From positions 1-64,000 of the forward strand of contig JACAVV010000019.1 of the NCBI GenBank assembly GCA_024648695.1: a stretch of 64,000 nt of DNA. Reading direction: 5' to 3'. The notes beneath the pieces were generated by a model. It searched no databases. It was given only the letters and a program-made list of their open reading frames with translations, and was not told the DNA's origin. The DNA comes from Nitrospina sp. Lineage in GTDB: Bacteria > Nitrospinota > Nitrospinia > Nitrospinales > JACRGP01. The translations under genes were made by a program, and so were the position numbers. Below, in pieces: positions 8,341 through 16,679 of the stretch; the stretch's first letter is position 1, and every line of letters starts with the position of its first letter.

Positions 8341-8901
8341 ATGATGGAAGACCACTCAGATTCGAGCAATTTGGAACAAACCGTTACATTTGAAGAAGGC
8401 AAGCCCTGTCCCGTTAAAATCAAAGGACATGGTGGAGGATTGTCCATCTCATCCGGTGGAGACGCCTTATTGATTGGAGCCTTTCCGCACCCTTCGCAAG
8501 CGCAGATAGAGGCATGGACTGGTGAATGGCGGATCAAGTTGTTCAGCGATTCCGAGTTCCCTGCAATTCCCATGTTTGCTGTTGGCAGTGAAGACTGGAT
8601 TCTGGAAACGCCTTGCAACCCTGCCAGTATGGAACAGGAAGCTCCCGGGTTTTCGGAAGCGCTTTATGCACGGGAAGAGGTGGAGATGCTTGCTGTTTTG
8701 GTTGATAGTGAAACGGGAATCGTTAGAAAAATCACTACCGTTCCCCTTTCAGAAATGCTCATTGAGCGACTGGTGATCTCCTGGAATCCATTCCGCTTTG
8801 GAGACCAGTACACAAAAACATATAACGAGGAAGAGTTTGGTCAACGTATTCAGGAAATTTACAAAAAACCCTCAAGAGAATTATGGAACGCTTCCTGGTA
8901 A
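8341..8901 (+). CDS. Conserved-looking hypothetical protein
   Basis: Not recognised. The 186-aa soluble acidic protein has a Gly-rich segment KIKGHGGGLSISSGGDALLIGAF near residues 30-50 and no signal peptide or membrane helix. The ORF track begins upstream (8215), but that extension covers the inverted-repeat leader. ATG 8341 has AAGGA about 12 nt ahead and is the better start. It is read divergently from the MBL hydrolase. Function unknown. Confidence 0.6.
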   Translation: MMEDHSDSSNLEQTVTFEEGKPCPVKIKGHGGGLSISSGGDALLIGAFPHPSQAQIEAWTGEWRIKLFSDSEFPAIPMFAVGSEDWILETPCNPASMEQEAPGFSEALYAREEVEMLAVLVDSETGIVRKITTVPLSEMLIERLVISWNPFRFGDQYTKTYNEEEFGQRIQEIYKKPSRELWNASW

Positions 8902-8956
8902 TACGCTCTCATTTCAGTGAGGGGAACCGAACCTCAACCCAATATGGCCAATACCT

Positions 8957-9076
8957 TCAATAAAAATCTTCATAATCCAGGATAAATAGGCCTAAACTTG
9001 GGCCAATCACAACCAAAAAAAATATGATCACAATGGAAACAAATAAAATTATCAAGATATCATTAGAAGAACCCAT
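8957..9076 (-). CDS. 39-residue single-pass membrane protein, copy A (below ORF-track cutoff)
   Basis: Read by hand on the minus strand. It starts MGSSNDILII, continues as one hydrophobic helix (about residues 6-24), then carries a conserved GPSLGLFILDYEDFY tail and a TGA stop. It shares MGSSND, the helix, VIGPxLGxFI and DYEDY with the next ORF (9121-9237), with many synonymous and conservative differences. That pattern argues for two paralogous, selected genes. There is no strong RBS (GGGA about 11 nt upstream). Possible roles include a small subunit of a membrane complex, a regulator or a type I toxin-like peptide; none is shown. Confidence 0.65.
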   Translation of the reverse strand: MGSSNDILIILFVSIVIIFFLVVIGPSLGLFILDYEDFY

Positions 9077-9120
9077 TAAACATTAAGTCCCAATAGAATA
9101 ATTACTTTTTCCTATCCTGA

Positions 9121-9237
9121 TCAATAGTCTTCATAATCCTGTATAAATATGCCTAAAGCGGGACCTATGACCAGAAAAAAAAGTAACATTGCAACTAATA
9201 TCAAAAATATAATAAACGCATCATTTGATGATCCCAT
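9121..9237 (-). CDS. 38-residue single-pass membrane protein, copy B (below ORF-track cutoff)
   Basis: Minus-strand ORF starting MGSSNDAFIIF with one transmembrane helix, then VIGPALGIFIQDYEDY and TGA. It is a tandem paralogue of 8957-9076, about 44 bp upstream of it on the same strand and likely cotranscribed. Of 38 aligned positions about half are identical, concentrated at the two ends flanking the helix, while the codons for identical residues often differ. The acidic C-terminus probably lies outside the membrane on one face; orientation cannot be decided. Function unknown. Confidence 0.65.
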   Translation of the reverse strand: MGSSNDAFIIFLILVAMLLFFLVIGPALGIFIQDYEDY

Positions 9238-9358
9238 ACAACCAAATACCTTATAAAACTAACCAGCCTAAGTAATGTATGAAATGATTTCGGGCTTTAG
9301 TATCATTTGGTAAAAAGCCCATTTTTTCATGAAAAGGATTAAAAGATTCCCTTAAATT

Positions 9359-9377
9359 CAAGCGATGGAATCGCTTG
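9359..9377 (-). terminator. Hairpin downstream of the LRR gene
   Basis: CAAGCGAT / ATCGCTTG form a perfect 8-bp stem with a 3-nt loop, 12 bp beyond the LRR stop. The following minus-strand sequence is AT-rich (GAATTTAAGGG) but lacks a long T run, so termination is probable rather than certain. Confidence 0.45.
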
Positions 9378-9388
9378 GTAATCTCTCC

Positions 9389-10585
9389 TCAATCATCATA
9401 TTCATCATCCTCCAGTTCTTCCTCCTCGATTTCTTCTTCCAGTTCTTCGACATCTTCGAATTCTTCCTCTTCCTCCTCCTCTTCTTCCTCTTCTTCTTCT
9501 CGTTCAAGGACAGGATATTCGAGATTTTCCATGAACTCAGACTCTCTTAATGCGTCAAGGCCATCTTCATCGTATGAATTACCTTCTATATATAGTTTGA
9601 TTAAATTGGCCATGAACTCAGATTCTGCAATGGCGACAAGGCCATCATTTCCCATTTCAGTGTTTTCTATCATTAGAAGGGTCAAATGAGAGAAGGTTTC
9701 AGACCGAGCTATGATTTGCACCCCTTCATCGCCAATTTTATTTCGATCCAAAGAAAGAACTTGCAAATTGGCCATATGGGGAGAATCGGCAAGGTATTTG
9801 ATACCCTGAGCAGTTATATTATTTATCTCCAGATACAAATGGGTAATTTCTTTCATCTCCTCGCTTTCGGAAAGAACTTTTAACTCGAAATCACTTATAT
9901 TTTGATGGCTCAGATCCAGCGTTTTACCCTCATCCTTGATTCGATTTCGAATTTTTCCCAAAACCAAAAACCTGGAAATACATTGTTTACCAACATCGGT
10001 CAAAGGGTTATCAGATAAATCAACCGTTTGCAGTTTTGGAAAGTTTCTGGACTCGGACAGGACTTTCGCACCTTCATCGGTGATTTTGTTTCTGCGTAAA
10101 TCAAGCGACTCCAGTTCGCTCAGGGTCCGTGCCTGCGATATGAGTTTCAAACCTTCATCGGTGATCTCGTTTTCGGATAATGCCAGAGTGGTCAAGAATT
10201 TAAAATTTTCTGAGTTCACCAGGGTCTTAACGCCTTCATCCCCAATTGAATTCCAGGCCAAACGTAATGACTTCAGATTCAGCAAGCCCTCAGATTCGGC
10301 GAGGTATTTAATACCCTCGTCCCCAATCTTGTTTTTGTATAATTTCAAATGCTGTAAGTTGGTCAGCGACTTGGACTCTGCAATCGCTTTCCCTGCCTCC
10401 GGACCCAGCTTGTTATTAGAAAGAATCAATCGTTTCAATTGTTTAATCGACCTTGACTTAGCTAAAGCCTTAACACCTTCATCGCCCAACTTGGTGAAGT
10501 TAAAATCCAGAGTTTCATAATCGCGACTCAATTTGAAACCGTTCCGGATAATTCCTTCAATGTTATAGAATTTCTTTGCTACCAT
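9389..10585 (-). CDS. Leucine-rich-repeat protein (ribonuclease-inhibitor type) with poly-Glu tail
   Basis: Protein of 398 aa built of about twelve repeats of roughly 27 residues with the pattern LxxLxLxxNxIxDEGxKxLxxS, as in SLDLRRNKITDEGAKVL. This is the RI/GALA-like LRR subclass. There is no signal peptide or membrane helix, so it is probably cytosolic. The last 45 residues are almost pure Glu/Asp (a run of 13 E), then DDEYDD. ATG 10585 is chosen because AAGGGG lies 6 nt upstream; the track's TTG at 10600 is unlikely. The gene starts 66 bp after the alpha/beta hydrolase gene ends and may share its transcript. The fold suggests a protein-binding role; the partner is unknown. Confidence 0.85.
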   Translation of the reverse strand: MVAKKFYNIEGIIRNGFKLSRDYETLDFNFTKLGDEGVKALAKSRSIKQLKRLILSNNKLGPEAGKAIAESKSLTNLQHLKLYKNKIGDEGIKYLAESEGLLNLKSLRLAWNSIGDEGVKTLVNSENFKFLTTLALSENEITDEGLKLISQARTLSELESLDLRRNKITDEGAKVLSESRNFPKLQTVDLSDNPLTDVGKQCISRFLVLGKIRNRIKDEGKTLDLSHQNISDFELKVLSESEEMKEITHLYLEINNITAQGIKYLADSPHMANLQVLSLDRNKIGDEGVQIIARSETFSHLTLLMIENTEMGNDGLVAIAESEFMANLIKLYIEGNSYDEDGLDALRESEFMENLEYPVLEREEEEEEEEEEEEEFEDVEELEEEIEEEELEDDEYDD

Positions 10586-10651
10586 GAACCGCCCCTTCAA
10601 TAATATTATATAAAATACCTTATAAAACCCATCATAAGGTATTGATTTTAT

Positions 10652-11407
10652 TTATTTTATAGAATCAATAAACTTCTTAAGGCAGGGGAAGTAATCTCTG
10701 GATAACATGATGTCGTTATGCCCTACCCCAGTTAGAATTTCCAGATTTTTATTTTTTGATCCGGCATTAGCAAAATTCATTTCAGCTTCTTTTGGATAAA
10801 TCAACCAATCATCGGCCCCGTGCATAATTAATAAAGGACAAGTCACTTTGCTGATTTTCTGACTATTATTGAACAGCGCGTCTTCTTCGGGAGTGGTTGA
10901 ATCTATTTTCAGGCCTCTCCTCTCAACCAGAGGAATGGGATCGGCATAACCGCTTTCTATTACGCATCCGTCAATCTCCCGGTATTCCGAGCATAATTCA
11001 ATAGCAGATGCACTTCCCAGGGAACGCCCCATAACCACGGCAGTATCCAGCAGTTTACCGCTGTCTTTTAAAAACTTGTAAATTTTGTGAGAATCCGCAA
11101 GGGCTTTTCGCAATGTTGGAATGCCGTTACTTTGCCCATACCCACGATAATCGCAAACGATCAATTCGCAGGAAATCGATGAATACGCCGCTTCCAGATC
11201 ATTGTAATCAGAAACAATTTCTCCATTACCATGAAAATAAACCACGGAAACAGTTGCTGAAGGGGCCGGGTGGCGGCGAATATGGATGTTGATTCTATCA
11301 TCAACTTCTACAAAACTATCTTCTTTTCCGGGTGGGGTGGATCCATAATCAGGGCGAGGGAAAAACAGGTTTTGGTTAAAATCCTGGGAATCAAAAATTG
11401 AATTCAT
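10652..11407 (-). CDS. Alpha/beta hydrolase (serine hydrolase)
   Basis: Protein of 251 aa with an intact alpha/beta-hydrolase triad: nucleophile Ser in GRSLGS, acid in HGADDWLIYP, His in GVGHND, and an oxyanion-hole segment YFHGNGE. It is similar in layout to ABHD13/17-like and BEM46-like serine esterases or thioesterases. No signal peptide is evident, so it is predicted cytosolic. Substrate cannot be assigned. It lies just upstream of the LRR gene on the same strand. Confidence 0.85.
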   Translation of the reverse strand: MNSIFDSQDFNQNLFFPRPDYGSTPPGKEDSFVEVDDRINIHIRRHPAPSATVSVVYFHGNGEIVSDYNDLEAAYSSISCELIVCDYRGYGQSNGIPTLRKALADSHKIYKFLKDSGKLLDTAVVMGRSLGSASAIELCSEYREIDGCVIESGYADPIPLVERRGLKIDSTTPEEDALFNNSQKISKVTCPLLIMHGADDWLIYPKEAEMNFANAGSKNKNLEILTGVGHNDIMLSRDYFPCLKKFIDSIK

Positions 11408-11739
11408 AAAGATAGTAAATCGGAGGTTTTCCTGAAAAACAAATAAAAAAACAAAAATTCAAGGATTTTTTCAAATCTTTGTGTTAGTTATTGCATTCAT
11501 AATTAAATATTGGCAATATAAACGGCTGATCCTGCCAAAAATGATCCTGAAAGTTGGGTCCTTTAAGAAAGGAATGGGCTTGTTAGGCCCCATTCTTGAG
11601 AAAACCATAACAAAAAACCTCTTAAAAAAAGAGGTTCGATTAATAAATTTGTTTTATTCGTAATATCAGGTAATCATTTCCAAAATATTTTTTCTTATTT
11701 AATCACTATATCACAGTTTTTTTTTATGAGGGGGAATCA
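11408..11739. other. 332-bp AT-rich gap before aconitase
   Basis: Divergent region between the hydrolase and aconitase genes. It holds a perfect 8-bp hairpin (11616-11636) and the aconitase RBS. A 60-codon GTG-started ORF (11481-11663) is not convincing. No other gene is seen. Confidence 0.5.
11611..11636 (-). terminator. Minus-strand terminator-like hairpin in the aconitase leader
   Basis: AACCTCTT (11616-11623) pairs with AAGAGGTT (11629-11636). Read on the minus strand, the stem is followed by TTTTTTG, the layout of an intrinsic terminator. No minus-strand gene lies just upstream, so it may end an antisense or small RNA, or it may be incidental. Confidence 0.4.
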
Positions 11740-13992
11740 ATGTTAATAGATGTAGCACCCATTGAAAAATTGTTTGAATCATTGCAGGGATCTTTGGACA
11801 ATGCCCGAAAAAATTTGGGAAGAAAATTGACTCTGGTGGAGAAAATTCTTTTCTCACATATGGAGACATGTGATTTTTCCAAACTGGTTCGAGGCGAATC
11901 TGACATCTTTTTGAATCCGGACCGTGTGGCCATGCAGGATGCAACCGCGCAAATGGCTATTTTACAGTTCATGTCTGCTCAAATGCCGAAAGTGGCCGTA
12001 CCGACCTCGGTGCACTGTGACCATTTGATCCAGGCCTATACCGGGGCTGGAACCGACCTGAAAGCGGCCATTGAAACCAACAAGGAAGTTTACGACTTCC
12101 TGCATTCAGCGGCTATGAAGTATGGAATGGATTTCTGGAAACCTGGTTCCGGTATCATTCATCAGGTGGTTTATGAAAACTATTCCTGTCCCGGAACCAT
12201 GATGATTGGAACCGATTCGCATACGCCAAATGCAGGCGGTATGGGAATGGTTGCCATCGGTGTGGGTGGAGCCGATGCCGTAGATGTTATGACCGGTCAA
12301 GGTTTCATGACCAAGCTTCCAAAGCTGGTTGGAATTAAGCTTAAAGGTAATTTGAGTGGTTGGACGGCCTCCAAGGATATCATTCTTAAAGTGGCTACTA
12401 TGTTGACCGCTAAAGGTGGAACCGGAAAAATTCTTGAGTATTTTGGCGAAGGTGCAGAATCCTTAAGTGCCACCGGTAAAGGCACCGTAACCAATATGGG
12501 TGCGGAAATTGGCGCTACCACTTCTATTTTCAACTATGACGAGAAAATGACTCCTTTTCTCGAGCAAACCGGTCGTGGTGCCCTTGCTGAACTTTGTAAA
12601 AAGTATCGAGAGCACTTGCGCTCGGATGAGGAAGTTTGGGCGAATCCTGAAGAGTATTATGATGAATATCATGAAATTGATCTCTCCACTCTGGAGCCAC
12701 ATGTAGTTGGACCGCACACGCCTGACCTGGGTCGAGAAGTTTCGGATCTTGGTAGCGAAGCAAAGGAAAAAGGTTATCCAATGAACCTGACCGCCGCATT
12801 GATCGGGTCCTGCACCAATTCCAGTTACGAAGACCTGACCCGTGCCGTGAGTCTGGCCCGCCAGGCAAAAAAGGCAGGATTGAAAGTTAAATCACAATTC
12901 CTGGTTACCCCAGGTTCTTCTCAAATTCATGAAACCATCGTTCGCGATGGCATCTTGCAGGATTTTGAAGATGTTGGCGGCATCGTTTTGGCCAATGCCT
13001 GCGGACCGTGTATCGGTCAGTGGAAACGGGACGACATTAAAAAGGGTGACGCCAACAGCATCATTTCCTCCTACAACAGAAATTTTGCCAAAAGAAATGA
13101 TGGTAACCCGGAAACGCTTTCCTTTATCAGTAGCCCGGAAATCGTGGTGGCCATGGCCTTCTCTGGATCTCTGGATTTCAATCCTTTGAAAGATACTTTG
13201 AAGGATAAGGATGGAAACGATTTTAAATTCGAACCGCCTGTAGGGGAAGTTTATCCCTCAAAAGGTTTTATTTCTAAAGACAGTGGTTACGAAGCACCTA
13301 CTCTATCGGGTGAAGTGGTCATTGATCCGAAAAGTGAGCGTTTGTCCTTCCTCGCACCTTTCCCGAAACATGATCCGGTTAATGACTACAAAGACTTGCT
13401 GGTACTCTTCAAAGCCAAAGGGAAATGCACCACAGATCACATTTCCCAGGCGGGTCCCTGGTTGAAGTACCGTGGTCATCTGGACAACATCAGTAACAAC
13501 CTTTTCCTTGGAGCCAATAACTGGTTTAACGATGAAACGGGTTATGGTAACAACCAATTAACCGGTGAAAGTGATGAGTTGAACAAAATTGCCCGGCACT
13601 ACAAAAATCAAAACGTAGGATGGGTGGCTTTTGGCGATGAGAACATCGGTGAAGGATCGAGTCGTGAACACGCGGCTATGGAACCCCGCCATATGGGTGG
13701 ACGAATTTTCGTTTCCAAGTCATATGCCCGAATCTTCGAAGCGAATTTGAAGAAGCAGGGTATTATTCCTTTTACTTTTGCTAATAAGGACGATTATGAG
13801 AAGGTCCAGGAAAAAGACAAAGTATCTTTCCTTGGCCTGGACAAAATCGCTCCAGGCAAACCTGTCGAAATGATATTAGCTCATGAAGATGGGAGTTCAG
13901 ATACGGTCACTGTGAATCATACGATGAACGATGACCAGATCAATTGGTTCTTTGCCGGTTCCGCGCTCAATTATGTGGGATCGCAGAAGTAA
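11740..13992 (+). CDS. Aconitate hydratase, mitochondrial type
   Basis: Interconverts citrate and isocitrate in the TCA or reverse TCA cycle using a [4Fe-4S] cluster. The 750-aa length and the layout VHCDHLIQAY, GTDSHTPNAGGMGM, IGSCTNSSYED (cluster ligand Cys358) and NACGPCIGQW (Cys421, Cys424) identify an aconitase closer to the eukaryotic mitochondrial form than to AcnB. The swivel domain contains GDENIGEGSSREHAA. The RBS GAGGGGG sits about 5 nt before ATG 11740. A strong terminator follows the stop, so the gene appears monocistronic. Mitochondrial-type aconitases also occur in Bacteroidetes and several autotrophic phyla, consistent with but not proof of the lineage proposed. Confidence 0.95.
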   Translation: MLIDVAPIEKLFESLQGSLDNARKNLGRKLTLVEKILFSHMETCDFSKLVRGESDIFLNPDRVAMQDATAQMAILQFMSAQMPKVAVPTSVHCDHLIQAYTGAGTDLKAAIETNKEVYDFLHSAAMKYGMDFWKPGSGIIHQVVYENYSCPGTMMIGTDSHTPNAGGMGMVAIGVGGADAVDVMTGQGFMTKLPKLVGIKLKGNLSGWTASKDIILKVATMLTAKGGTGKILEYFGEGAESLSATGKGTVTNMGAEIGATTSIFNYDEKMTPFLEQTGRGALAELCKKYREHLRSDEEVWANPEEYYDEYHEIDLSTLEPHVVGPHTPDLGREVSDLGSEAKEKGYPMNLTAALIGSCTNSSYEDLTRAVSLARQAKKAGLKVKSQFLVTPGSSQIHETIVRDGILQDFEDVGGIVLANACGPCIGQWKRDDIKKGDANSIISSYNRNFAKRNDGNPETLSFISSPEIVVAMAFSGSLDFNPLKDTLKDKDGNDFKFEPPVGEVYPSKGFISKDSGYEAPTLSGEVVIDPKSERLSFLAPFPKHDPVNDYKDLLVLFKAKGKCTTDHISQAGPWLKYRGHLDNISNNLFLGANNWFNDETGYGNNQLTGESDELNKIARHYKNQNVGWVAFGDENIGEGSSREHAAMEPRHMGGRIFVSKSYARIFEANLKKQGIIPFTFANKDDYEKVQEKDKVSFLGLDKIAPGKPVEMILAHEDGSSDTVTVNHTMNDDQINWFFAGSALNYVGSQK

Positions 13993-14007
13993 GTTTTAGC
14001 AAGACGC

Positions 14008-14046
14008 AAAAAGCCCGGGTACTCCAGAAGTACCCGGGCTTTTTTA
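14008..14046 (+). terminator. Intrinsic terminator after aconitase (bidirectional)
   Basis: Perfect 13-bp stem AAGCCCGGGTACT / AGTACCCGGGCTT with loop CCAGA, followed by TTTTT and preceded by AAAAA. It can therefore serve aconitase on the plus strand and the 14072-14314 gene on the minus strand. Confidence 0.95.
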
Positions 14047-14071
14047 TTAGATTTTATTTCTTTTTTAAGAT

Positions 14072-14314
14072 CTATTTTTTCTTCGGGACGTATTTCCCAG
14101 TGCGCATGTAATTGTCATTCAACTTTACATGTTCATCAATTTCAATATTTTCGTCCTTGGCTTTTTTTGAGTTATCCTGATCGAATTGTTGCATCATTTT
14201 CGTCCGGGTTTTGGACGAAAGGAGCGTACTCCGGTTTTTTCGGTTTCCAACTTTCTTTTTGCCTCTGTCCTTACGCAGTTTATCTAAATCTTTATGTGAA
14301 ATTCCAATAACCAT
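14072..14314 (-). CDS. Small basic protein, function unknown
   Basis: Not recognised. The 80-aa, Lys/Arg-rich protein (KLRKDRGKKKVGNRKNR, ending KYVPKKK) has no membrane segment; it could bind nucleic acid or simply be disordered. ATG 14314 is preferred over the track's 14338 because GAGGGA lies about 6 nt upstream. It is transcribed divergently from mgtE and ends at the shared terminator. Coding is supported by the RBS and the clean end at the terminator. Confidence 0.55.
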   Translation of the reverse strand: MVIGISHKDLDKLRKDRGKKKVGNRKNRSTLLSSKTRTKMMQQFDQDNSKKAKDENIEIDEHVKLNDNYMRTGKYVPKKK

Positions 14315-14403
14315 AGGTGTCCCTCTTTGTAATCTCATTAGGCGATTGTAAAATTAATTGATATTATAATCCACTCCCAATTAAAAAAATAGAAATTACC
14401 TGC

Positions 14404-15756
14404 ATGGAAATTGAAAAAATAAAAGAACGCCTTGTATCTGAGGAGGTCATTTCCCCGGACCTGATGGATGAAATCAACCAAATGGACTCCTTTGAAGTGG
14501 CCCGTTTTCTCCATTTGCTTTCTGGGACCCTCAAAATGGAATTGTTTCAGGTCCTCGAAGACGATCAAAAAAAGGCCGCCGTTCTTTATGAGACTGACAA
14601 GGAAACCCGCGAAGAAATCATAAATACATTAACGCCCGAAACCGTCGCCCAGATTCTAAAGGGGTTAGAAAACGACGAAGCCACTGACATTTTAAAAGAA
14701 CAGAAGGAGGACCTTCAGGAACAAATCCTTAAAGAAATGGAGCCCGAAGAGGCTCAAACGATCAAGAACCTTATCCGCTTCGATGAGGAAACTGCGGGTG
14801 GGTTAATGAATCCAGAATACAACAGAGTCCTGGAACACCATACTGCCAGCGAAATTCTGATGCGTGTAAAAAATGATCAAAACCCAAACACCCTGTCCTA
14901 TTTTTACGTGGTGACCCGGGACAATATGTTCCTGGGATTTTTCAAGTTGAGGGATTTGTTAAAAGTACCCCCCCAGGCCACAGCCGATACATTTGTCAGA
15001 AAAGAAAAACATTTTGTCCATTTAGAAGATTCCTGCGAAAAAATCGCGGCGCTAATGGATCAGGAACATTTAAGCTCGGTCCCGGTTGTGGATGAAAACC
15101 AGATCATGCACGGTATTATCACTTTTGATGATGTCATTCGTGTCATGGAGGACATGGCCAGTGAAGAAATTTTTACAATGGTGGGAACGGCAAAAGTCGA
15201 CCCTTTTGCGCAGAAAATCGGCAAGAAAGTATCGTCCAGAATCCCCTGGCTTCTGCCCACTTTCTTTGGTGGTTTAATAAGTGCTTATATTTTGCAAAAG
15301 TTCGAATTGTCGATTCAGGAATTCAGCACCGTTCTATTTTTCATTCCGTTCGTTTTAGGTCTGGCGGGAAATGTAGGAATTCAAGGCGCAACCGTCATCG
15401 TGCGTGGGCTCGCTACCGGGGATATTCAGGAGGACAATCTGAAAAACGTGGTATGGAGCGAAATTTGTGTCGGACTTTTAAATGGAATGATATTGGGGAT
15501 TCTTTGCGGAATATTTATTTGTCTTGTTGTTGCCCCATTACTGAATAGTACAGGGACCTTGGGCTTGGCTGTAGGATTGGGGATCATCCTTGCTGTAGCC
15601 GCGGCAGGTTTGTTTGGATCAACAATTCCTATTATATTCCTTCAATTTAAAATCGATCCCGCCATCAGCACAGGTCCCACCATAACGGTGGTGAACGATA
15701 TCATCGGTTTATTTATATATTTAACGACAGCGTCCATTTGCTTTTCTCTGTTTTAA
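14404..15756 (+). CDS. mgtE: Magnesium transporter MgtE
   Basis: Mg2+ channel of the inner membrane, 450 aa. Domain order is as in characterised MgtE: an acidic helical N domain (about 1-130) with repeated LExxDE-type motifs, a tandem CBS domain (about 130-255; DETAGGLMNPEY at its start, VVDENQIMHGIITFDDVIRVM near its end), a connecting helix, and five membrane helices (about 275-450). The pore-helix signature GNVGIQGATVIVRGLA is intact. No Mg2+-sensing leader (M-box) was recognised in the short upstream region. It is the only gene of its unit. Confidence 0.95.
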   Translation: MEIEKIKERLVSEEVISPDLMDEINQMDSFEVARFLHLLSGTLKMELFQVLEDDQKKAAVLYETDKETREEIINTLTPETVAQILKGLENDEATDILKEQKEDLQEQILKEMEPEEAQTIKNLIRFDEETAGGLMNPEYNRVLEHHTASEILMRVKNDQNPNTLSYFYVVTRDNMFLGFFKLRDLLKVPPQATADTFVRKEKHFVHLEDSCEKIAALMDQEHLSSVPVVDENQIMHGIITFDDVIRVMEDMASEEIFTMVGTAKVDPFAQKIGKKVSSRIPWLLPTFFGGLISAYILQKFELSIQEFSTVLFFIPFVLGLAGNVGIQGATVIVRGLATGDIQEDNLKNVVWSEICVGLLNGMILGILCGIFICLVVAPLLNSTGTLGLAVGLGIILAVAAAGLFGSTIPIIFLQFKIDPAISTGPTITVVNDIIGLFIYLTTASICFSLF

Positions 15757-15768
15757 AAACAGGCGAAC

Positions 15769-16014
15769 CTAATCCTCTTCTTCGATCTCTTCGATTTCTA
15801 AAATCGGTGTATGAGTTTCAACATATTCGTTTTCACCTATGTAAAACTCTTTAACAATTCCGTTGTATTCCGAGCATAAAGTAAAGTAACCCTCGGCGGT
15901 AATTTCGGCTACGGGGGTTCCTTTTTTGACCTTGTCTCCCTGGTTGACCAGAAATTTTTCCACCTTTCCTGAAGTCATGGTTTTATACATAGGCTCCATT
16001 AAAATATACGCCAT
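15769..16014 (-). CDS. Lipoyl/biotinyl-like domain protein lacking the modified lysine
   Basis: Stand-alone 81-aa protein aligning over its whole length with E2-type lipoyl domains (MxxxMxKTMTSGKVEKFLVNQGDKVKKGTPVAEI...GIVKEFYIGENEYVETHTPI). At the hairpin where lipoyl domains have ETDKA and biotinyl domains have MKM, this protein reads TAEGYF, so no acceptor lysine is present. It ends in an acidic EEIEEED tail. RBS GGGAGGA lies about 5 nt upstream of ATG 16014. It is convergent with mgtE. The domain is probably used as a structural or binding module, since it cannot be lipoylated or biotinylated in the usual way. Confidence 0.75.
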   Translation of the reverse strand: MAYILMEPMYKTMTSGKVEKFLVNQGDKVKKGTPVAEITAEGYFTLCSEYNGIVKEFYIGENEYVETHTPILEIEEIEEED

Positions 16015-16126
16015 TCATTCCTCCCAAACTTTCTTATGATAATTATCTTGTTGCCAAGGCTGATTTCATGAATAATAAAAAACTCAAATCTATTTTCAAT
16101 CTAAACAGAAAGCGAACACTTTAACT

Positions 16127-16336
16127 ATGAAACTAAATGTAGGGGACGCCCTTTTCGAACCCCTGTCCGGAAACACAGGAGAAGTACTGGAAATCATCCC
16201 CCACCCCGACGGCAAGCTCGTCAAGGTCCGCTGGCGTGTGGAAGATCATTTGCCCCACGATACGGAACATTTCTACGCCAAAGTCAAAAAAAGCATTCAA
16301 AAGGGTGAAATTCAGCACACTCCTAAAATGCAATGA
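16127..16336 (+). CDS. Small hypothetical protein, beta-rich
   Basis: A 69-aa ORF with a balanced composition: FEPLSGNTGEVLEIIPHP then VKVRWRVEDHLPHDTEHF. The pattern suggests a small beta-barrel-like domain, but no family is recognised. No clear RBS precedes ATG 16127. It is divergent from the lipoyl-like gene and convergent with the monooxygenase. Coding is probable. Confidence 0.5.
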   Translation: MKLNVGDALFEPLSGNTGEVLEIIPHPDGKLVKVRWRVEDHLPHDTEHFYAKVKKSIQKGEIQHTPKMQ

Positions 16337-16363
16337 CCCAAATGAAAGGATCGCTTCACGAAT

Positions 16364-16648
16364 TTACTGCTTATACACAGTATGTGAAGGACGGCCCGCC
16401 AGAATATTCTTTTCACCCCAGTTAGCCACTTGACGAAATTTGTCGGAATGAATGAAGCCGTTGAACGCATCCTCTGAGCTCCAGTCCGAGACGATCAGGT
16501 AGGAGTTGGCATCATACACATCTTTATACAAAAAGGATTGCGTGTGGCCTTCCATTTCATTCATGACTTCCAGCACTTTTTTAAACGCATCTTCAAAAAC
16601 TGGCCCTTTATCGGGGAGCACTTTATAATTCATTCCAATCGTAACCAT
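16364..16648 (-). CDS. Antibiotic biosynthesis monooxygenase (ABM)-like dimeric alpha-beta barrel protein
   Basis: The 94-aa protein shows the ABM/heme-degrading monooxygenase pattern: MVTIGMNYKVLPDKGPVFEDAFKKV, then GHTQSFLYKDVYDANSYLIVSDWSS and AFNGFIHSDKFRQV. Such proteins are small dimeric ferredoxin-fold enzymes acting on quinones, heme or other aromatics; the substrate here is unknown. ATG 16648 is chosen because AGGTG is 7 nt upstream; the track ORF extends further without support. It begins 31 bp after the radical SAM stop and is probably the last gene of the fab-rnc operon. Confidence 0.7.
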   Translation of the reverse strand: MVTIGMNYKVLPDKGPVFEDAFKKVLEVMNEMEGHTQSFLYKDVYDANSYLIVSDWSSEDAFNGFIHSDKFRQVANWGEKNILAGRPSHTVYKQ

Positions 16649-16679
16649 ATCCATACACCTATTTTCGATTGTTTTATAA

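Noticed and set aside
9365-9689. Ser/Phe-rich plus-strand ORFs
   Set aside because: Antisense of the poly-Glu tail of the LRR gene.
11481-11663. 60-codon GTG-started ORF before aconitase
   Set aside because: No RBS, basic/hydrophobic mix without family signal, and it runs through the 11616 hairpin.
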